DNA of 20,792 nt, from contig RZYX01000031.1 in assembly GCA_009930155.1 (NCBI GenBank), positions 1-20,792 on the forward strand. The letters are read 5' to 3'. Shown one piece after another: positions 16,669-20,792 of the stretch. The notes beneath the pieces are model-generated. The model was not told where the DNA came from and made no database searches. It was given only the letters and a program-made list of their open reading frames with translations. The stretch comes from Clostridia bacterium (GTDB taxonomy: Bacteria > Bacillota_A > Clostridia > Oscillospirales > Acutalibacteraceae). Numbering within the stretch: the stretch's first letter is position 1; every line of letters starts with the position of its first letter. The translations under genes were made by a program, and so were the position numbers.

Positions 16669-16840
16669 ATATTGCGAGAGCCGCTTTGCGCTCCTTTTGT
16701 CTTGCTCTATATCGCCGGCTGCGGATACGAGATTGTTCCCGTGTAACTTCAAGTCGAAGTTGTTCCAGCTCCATTGCAGAGCGTTTTCTATCTTCTTCCC
16801 AAAACGATGCGATATGGTGATTGCAAGCCGTTAATTCAAA
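16667..16840 (-). other. Possible remnant of a minus-strand gene 3' end
   Basis: A minus-strand frame ends with TAA at 16669-16667, exactly where the minus-direction terminator begins. Its last 50 residues are highly charged and look protein-like (FWEEDRKRSAMELEQLRLEV and an RxRRYRARQKERK tail), like a DNA-binding or mobilisation protein end. An ATG at 16774 would give 35 residues but has only a weak ribosome site. The frame runs into the integrase start upstream. It could be the leftover end of a mobile-element gene, or simply an open frame. Confidence 0.25.
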
Positions 16841-16855
16841 ACGGAGGTACAACTG

Positions 16856-17680
16856 ATGCTCAATGAAATAAAGCGAAACGACTTGTTTTATGAATATTAT
16901 GCACGATGGATTACCGTGTATAAGAAAGGGGCAATAAGGAAAGTCACTATGGACAAGTATCTTATGACCCAACAATGGGTACAAAAGCTATTACCCGAAC
17001 TCAAAGTGTGCGAGTTGACACGCATAGTCTATCAACAGCTTTTGAATGACTACGCCGAGTTCCACGAAAGACAGACAACGATGGATTTCCACCATCAACT
17101 GAAAGGGGCAATCCTTGATGCAGTGGATGAAGGACTGATTTCACGAGATCCCACAAGAAAAGCCATCATCAAAGGAAAGACGCCGAATCAGAAGAAGATG
17201 AAGTATCTGAACCAGTTTGAGTTACATACACTGCTGACGTCCCTTGACCTCAAGGGAGAAGTCAACTGGGATTGGTTCATTTTACTGGTTGCGAAAACAG
17301 GAATGAGATTCTCCGAAGCAGTAGCCCTCACACCCAAGGATTTTGATTTCTCACATCAGACTCTTTCCATCAGCAAAACTTGGGATTATAAAGGGCAAAG
17401 CGGATTTCAGCCAACAAAGAACAAATCATCTGTACGAAAGATACAGATTGATTGGCAGACGGTTATCCAGTTTTCCGAGCTTGTTAAGGGACTGCCCGAT
17501 AATCAGCCTATTTTTGTGAGTGGCAATGTTTACAACTCGACAGTGAACGACATATTGGCTCGGCATTGCAATAGGCTCAATATTCCCGTTATTTCCATCC
17601 ACGGACTTCGACACCCTTATGTCAAGCTAAAACTAAAAAATAATTCTAATTTTTTTAAGCCAAGTGCCTTAATACATTAA
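16856..17680 (+). pseudogene. Tyrosine recombinase/integrase, C-terminally truncated
   Basis: This is a phage/ICE-type tyrosine integrase of which 274 codons remain; GGAGG precedes the ATG by 8 bases. A SAM-like core-binding domain covers about residues 10-105 and the catalytic domain follows, with the first arginine in KTGMRFSEAVAL, the beta-hairpin lysine region (QPTKNKSSVRKIQI) and the HGLRH box near 250. After HGLRHPYV the sequence loses similarity and ends in unrelated lysine- and asparagine-rich residues. The GH.. segment and the nucleophilic tyrosine, about 50 residues in intact relatives, are therefore missing. It cannot be an active recombinase unless completed in trans. It marks the right side of the operon as mobile-element DNA, and the junction at about 17610-17640 is a probable recombination scar. 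Confidence 0.82.
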
Positions 17681-17714
17681 AAAACCCACGAACTATTGAA
17701 TCCGTAGGCTTTTT
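17679..17714 (-). terminator. Terminator of the minus-strand LRR-HIRAN unit
   Basis: Read on the minus strand, AAAAAGCCTACG (17714-17703) pairs with CGTGGGTTTTTT (17690-17679) as a 12-base stem using two G-U wobbles, with a 12-base loop and a T-run. On the plus strand the wobbles become mismatches, so it serves the minus-strand genes. It starts about 24 bases after the last minus-strand stop codon. Confidence 0.7.
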
Positions 17715-17737
17715 AATATATTAAGATTTAATTGAAA

Positions 17738-18019
17738 TTACAAACTGCAAACCCCGAGTAATCGGGATGGAATATCACTACTTAGGAACTTCTCAAACAG
17801 AAAACCACAAAATGCAATTATCGTAAGTCCGTTATTTATCATAGGCATCCCTCTTAATTTGCTGTTGTTTAGTATTAACTCGTCAATTTCCATAGGATTC
17901 TTACTTTTCGATAGATTAATTATTAACTGTTCAATTTCTGGATCAATAATATCTATAAAACCATAGTCACAACATTCATCTATACTGTAAGAGACCTTGT
18001 TAATGAAAGATCTAATCAT
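17738..18019 (-). CDS. C-terminal part of HIRAN protein in the -1 frame, or separate small gene
   Basis: From the only ATG (18019) this frame gives 93 residues of no known family, with an acidic helical stretch (DIIDPEIEQLIINLSKSKN) and a hydrophobic patch near the end. The frame is open well upstream, to 18133, without a usable start or ribosome site, and it overlaps the end of the HIRAN frame in the -1 register. The part before the ATG also reads as plausible protein (KLKIRLYLDVANVQNITNQI). I therefore think it is the tail of the HIRAN gene, joined by a slip at an A-run or separated by a one-base mutation, rather than an independent gene. Confidence 0.5.
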   Translation of the reverse strand: MIRSFINKVSYSIDECCDYGFIDIIDPEIEQLIINLSKSKNPMEIDELILNNSKLRGMPMINNGLTIIAFCGFLFEKFLSSDIPSRLLGVCSL

Positions 18020-18087
18020 AGGATAATAATTTTTAGTGAATATTTGATTTGTAATATTTTGAACATTTGCTACATCTAAATATAATC

Positions 18088-18435
18088 TTATTTTAAGTTT
18101 TGCGGTTCTATTAGCAGAAGATTCTTTTTTCGTTCAGATAATTTTTTGAGCAATATAATTTCGCCAGATATTACTTTTATACTTTTATCATCCATACATT
18201 TAGATAAAATACTGTCATATCCTACAAATCCTATTGGATGATTGTTATTGGCAATAACATGTATAGCATTACTGTTATGTTCATTATCTAAAACTCTTTT
18301 TATTGAAACTTTATCAGTTACTTTCATAGTTTCTAAATAATCAAGTGCACCAGGAATATATTGAATTCCCTCAACATTAGATTCGAAAATCACCAAATTT
18401 TTATTTGTAACACTTTTAGAAATTGTAGATTGCAT
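18088..18435 (-). CDS. HIRAN-domain protein
   Basis: The product has 115 residues from ATG 18435, chosen over an upstream in-frame start at 18477 because TAGGAG precedes it by about 8 bases. Residues 20-75 fit the HIRAN fold (VEGIQYIPG, then VSIKRVLDNEHNSNAIHV and PIGFVGYD). HIRAN is a small beta-barrel that binds DNA ends in helicase-like factors and also occurs alone in bacteria. It lies 63 bases after the LRR gene and is probably cotranscribed with it. Close to its end, an A AAA AAG heptamer (18130-18124) allows a -1 shift that would extend the protein to 232 residues. HIRAN assignment is moderately sure; the function of the pair is unknown. Confidence 0.7.
   Translation of the reverse strand: MQSTISKSVTNKNLVIFESNVEGIQYIPGALDYLETMKVTDKVSIKRVLDNEHNSNAIHVIANNNHPIGFVGYDSILSKCMDDKSIKVISGEIILLKKLSERKKNLLLIEPQNLK
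18124..18130 (-). other. A AAA AAG slippery heptamer
   Basis: On the minus strand the codons CGA AAA AAG contain the classic -1 slip sequence in the correct register. A -1 shift continues as GAA TCT TCT GCT and stays open to the stop at 17738, for a 232-residue product. I see no clear stimulatory stem-loop or upstream Shine-Dalgarno element, so a simple frameshift mutation is an equal alternative. Confidence 0.45.
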
Positions 18436-18498
18436 ATTATCACTCCTACTATTTTTAATACAAATGATTAATACCACTATTGTAATAGAAAGTTTTAC

Positions 18499-20792
18499 TT
18501 AGTCTTTGTAATTAGTAAGAACATCCTGATTAGTAAATTTGCTCGTGCTACTACTAATTCTGTCTGTTTTCCCGTATCTAAATATTCTATCTTTTTGACA
18601 CCAACAAAATGCAGCCGAAGTATTATTAGACCATTTTGAATCATAAAAAGAAAACAAAGCATCAAACGGATGGTCAGCAAAAATTGCTAAATAATGTAGT
18701 ATCATAATAATAGTGCTAACTTGATCTCTTTTAAAAACATAAGATTCAAAATATCCCTGATATTGATTGCCACGTATGTGTTCTTTTAAAGCAGAATTAA
18801 TAATATTGAAAATTTCTAAATCACGTTTATTTCTAAGTAATAAATTTATGTTTTTGTTCAAGAAATCCCAATCGTCAACATTTACATATACACTTGACAT
18901 TGCCGATGTTATATAATTGCTACAATATTCTAATTTGTTATTTGAATAAGGTGCATTTGCCTTATGTGCAATTTTTAAAAATTGATCTGCATTCATATTT
19001 CTGCCAACTTGAATTTCTTCAAAATTGATGTTTTTATCTTTGTCTTTAAACTCATTGGACTTTAATTCTATTAAAATATTTTTAGGAAGATTGATTTTTG
19101 GCGTATCAGATTTATCACAGAAAATAATGGCTTTTTTAAGTTTTTTACATCCTTTAAAAGCACCTGTTTTTATTTTCACATCCGGATTAAAAATAACAAT
19201 GCTTTCTAAATTGCTACAGCCATTAAAGGCCTTGGAGCCAATTTCTATTACGCTCTCTGGCATTGAAACGATTGATAGTCCTGTACAGTTTTGAAAAGCA
19301 GAATCATCAATTTCTTTAACGCTATCCGGTATTGAAATACCTGTTAATCCTATACAATTCTCAAAAGCAAATGCACCAATTTTCTGTACACTATCTGGCA
19401 TCGTAATGCTTGCTAGCCCTGTACAGTTTTTAAAAGCAAATGCACCAATTTTCTGTACACTATCTGGCATCGTAATGCTTGCTAGCCCTGTACAGCCCAA
19501 AAAAGAACTTTCACCAATTTTCTGTACACTATCTGGCATCGTAATGCTTGCTAGCCCTGTACAGTTTTTAAAAGCAGAGCCACCGATTTCTATTACGCTC
19601 TCTGGTATTTCAATGCTTGTAAGTCCTATACAGCCCAAAAAAGAACTTTCACCAATTGCTATTACGCCATCAGGTATAACAAAGGAACTTTTAACGCCCA
19701 TATACTCTGTAAAGATATTATTTTCTATCTTAAATTCGCCATCAGGTCTAGAAACTTCTACAAGATTATTACAACCCCTAATAATAAAACTTCCTATTTC
19801 TTTAACGCTATCTGGTATTGTAATGCTTGTTAGCCCTGTACAGCCCAAAAAAGCATAGGAGTCAATTGTTGTTACGCTATTGGGTATAGTTATATTCGTT
19901 AATCCTTTACAGCCCCTGAACGCAAAACGACCAATTTTTGTTACGCTATCCGGTATTGTAATACTTGTTAGTCCTGTACAGTTATAAAAAGCAAAGGGCC
20001 CAATTTCTGTTACGCTGTCTGGTATTGTAATACTTTCTAAATTGCTACAGTAATCAAAAGTATGGGATCCAATTTCTATTATGCTATCTAATTTTATAAG
20101 GCATGTTTGTCCTGAGCAGTCGCTGAATGCATATTCACCAATTCCTGTTACGCCGTTTGGAATAACAAAAGAAGCTTTATCACCTAAATACTCTTTAAAC
20201 ACACTGTTTTCTATCTTGAAATCACCATCAGGTCGAGAAACATCTACAAGATTGTCACAACCTCTCAAAATAAAACATCCTATTTCTTTAACACTGTCTG
20301 GTATTGTAATACTTGTTAGTCCTGTACAGTCAGAAAAAGCACATGAACCAATTTTTATTATACTCTTTGGTATTATTATACTTGTTAGTCCTGTACAGCC
20401 ACTAAAAGCCGAACTACCAATTTCTGTTACACTATCGGGTATCGTAATGTTTGTTAGTCCTGTGCAGCCTCTAAAAGCAGATTCACCAATTTCTGTTACA
20501 CTATCCGGTATCGTAATGTTTGTTAGTCCTGTACAGCCACTAAAAGCACAACTACCAATTTCTGTTACACTATCGGGTATCGTAATGTTTGTTAGTCCTG
20601 TACAGCCACTAAAAGCACAACTACCAATTTCTGTTACACTATCCGGTATTGTAATGCTTTTTAATCGCCAACAGTACCTAAAAGCAGAACTTCCAATTCG
20701 TGTTACACTTTGTGGTATTGTAATGCTGGTTAATCCTGTATAGTAATAAAAAGCATCTCTACCTATTTCTGTTACATTATCTGGTATTATTA
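18499..20792 (-). CDS. BspA-like leucine-rich repeat protein, 5' end beyond window
   Basis: This is a large minus-strand gene that enters at the right edge with no stop and ends at 18499. About 22 LRR_5-type repeats of 23 residues are visible (consensus ITIPDSVTEIGxxAFxxCTG), coded by roughly 19150-20790. Two repeats carry a 24-residue insertion (VSRPDGxFKIEN...), spaced exactly 486 bases apart, so the array also has a longer duplicated unit. After the array comes a unique domain of about 210 residues with no match I know, and no LPxTG, membrane anchor or cell-wall repeat at its end. BspA-type proteins are usually surface adhesins; without the N-terminus I cannot see a signal peptide. It shares an operon with the HIRAN gene. 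Confidence 0.86.
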   Translation of the reverse strand, partial: IIPDNVTEIGRDAFYYYTGLTSITIPQSVTRIGSSAFRYCWRLKSITIPDSVTEIGSCAFSGCTGLTNITIPDSVTEIGSCAFSGCTGLTNITIPDSVTEIGESAFRGCTGLTNITIPDSVTEIGSSAFSGCTGLTSIIIPKSIIKIGSCAFSDCTGLTSITIPDSVKEIGCFILRGCDNLVDVSRPDGDFKIENSVFKEYLGDKASFVIPNGVTGIGEYAFSDCSGQTCLIKLDSIIEIGSHTFDYCSNLESITIPDSVTEIGPFAFYNCTGLTSITIPDSVTKIGRFAFRGCKGLTNITIPNSVTTIDSYAFLGCTGLTSITIPDSVKEIGSFIIRGCNNLVEVSRPDGEFKIENNIFTEYMGVKSSFVIPDGVIAIGESSFLGCIGLTSIEIPESVIEIGGSAFKNCTGLASITMPDSVQKIGESSFLGCTGLASITMPDSVQKIGAFAFKNCTGLASITMPDSVQKIGAFAFENCIGLTGISIPDSVKEIDDSAFQNCTGLSIVSMPESVIEIGSKAFNGCSNLESIVIFNPDVKIKTGAFKGCKKLKKAIIFCDKSDTPKINLPKNILIELKSNEFKDKDKNINFEEIQVGRNMNADQFLKIAHKANAPYSNNKLEYCSNYITSAMSSVYVNVDDWDFLNKNINLLLRNKRDLEIFNIINSALKEHIRGNQYQGYFESYVFKRDQVSTIIMILHYLAIFADHPFDALFSFYDSKWSNNTSAAFCWCQKDRIFRYGKTDRISSSTSKFTNQDVLTNYKD
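19376..19580. repeat. 69-bp tandem repeats, near identical (first block)
   Basis: Three copies of a segment beginning TTTCTGTACACTATCTGGCA start at 19381, 19450 and 19519, exactly 69 bases (23 codons) apart. They encode the ITMPDSVQKIG LRR units and are nearly identical in DNA, pointing to recent duplication or gene conversion. Confidence 0.85.
20421..20680. repeat. 69-bp tandem repeats, near identical (second block)
   Basis: Copies beginning TTTCTGTTACACTATC start at 20421, 20490, 20559 and 20628, again 69 bases apart. The units at 20490 and 20559 differ by one base. They encode ITIPDSVTEIG LRR units and are a likely site of copy-number change. Confidence 0.85.

Noticed and set aside
19376..20680. 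Regular repeats that could be taken for a CRISPR array
   Set aside because: Units are contiguous 69-bp coding repeats in a continuous LRR reading frame, with no unique spacers between short palindromic repeats.
19406..20743. Long plus-strand open frames over the LRR gene
   Set aside because: They are antisense to the repeat coding frame and open only because the repeat unit lacks stops in that frame; their translation has no protein-like features or ribosome sites.

Overview
The window comes from a low-GC, Gram-positive type genome, most likely a gut-type Clostridia. This is inferred from AT-rich codon use, strong AGGAGG-like ribosome sites before nearly every gene, an IS30-family transposase, a BspA-type leucine-rich repeat protein and a tyrosine integrase of the Firmicutes mobile-element kind. 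It looks like an accessory island with mobile-element debris on both sides.

Layout. Bases 1-774 (minus strand) hold the 5' part of an IS30-family transposase that runs off the left edge. Bases 1021-16613 (plus strand) hold one tightly packed run of eleven genes, with gaps of 5-56 nt or short overlaps. In order they are a DndC-like PAPS-reductase-fold sulfurtransferase, a DUF4007 protein, a 1207-residue P-loop ATPase of BrxC/PglY size, a cysteine desulfurase, a PLD-nuclease/SF2-helicase fusion, a 58-residue protein, DndD, an unrecognised protein in the place of DndE, an RpoD-like sigma factor with an unusual cysteine cluster, and two unrecognised genes. The last of those two encodes a glycine-rich membrane-type protein. 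A bidirectional hairpin terminator closes the run (16632-16668). A tyrosine integrase truncated before its catalytic tyrosine follows (16856-17680). The rest is on the minus strand: a very large BspA-like LRR protein, cut by the right edge, then a HIRAN-domain protein whose reading frame appears to continue through a -1 slip at an A AAA AAG heptamer, then a terminator.

How the genes work together. Cysteine desulfurase, a DndC-like enzyme and DndD are the sulfur donor, sulfur carrier/transfer enzyme and DNA-binding ATPase of DNA phosphorothioation. DUF4007, the large ATPase and the PLD-helicase are the likely exclusion/restriction arm that uses the mark. The nearest described arrangement known to me is the archaeal DndCDEA-PbeABCD type, but I cannot align the subunits here. 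What stands out is that the operon continues into a dedicated sigma-70-like factor and a two-gene module that may be a membrane effector. This suggests a phosphorothioation system with its own transcriptional control and perhaps an abortive output. That link is inference from operon structure.
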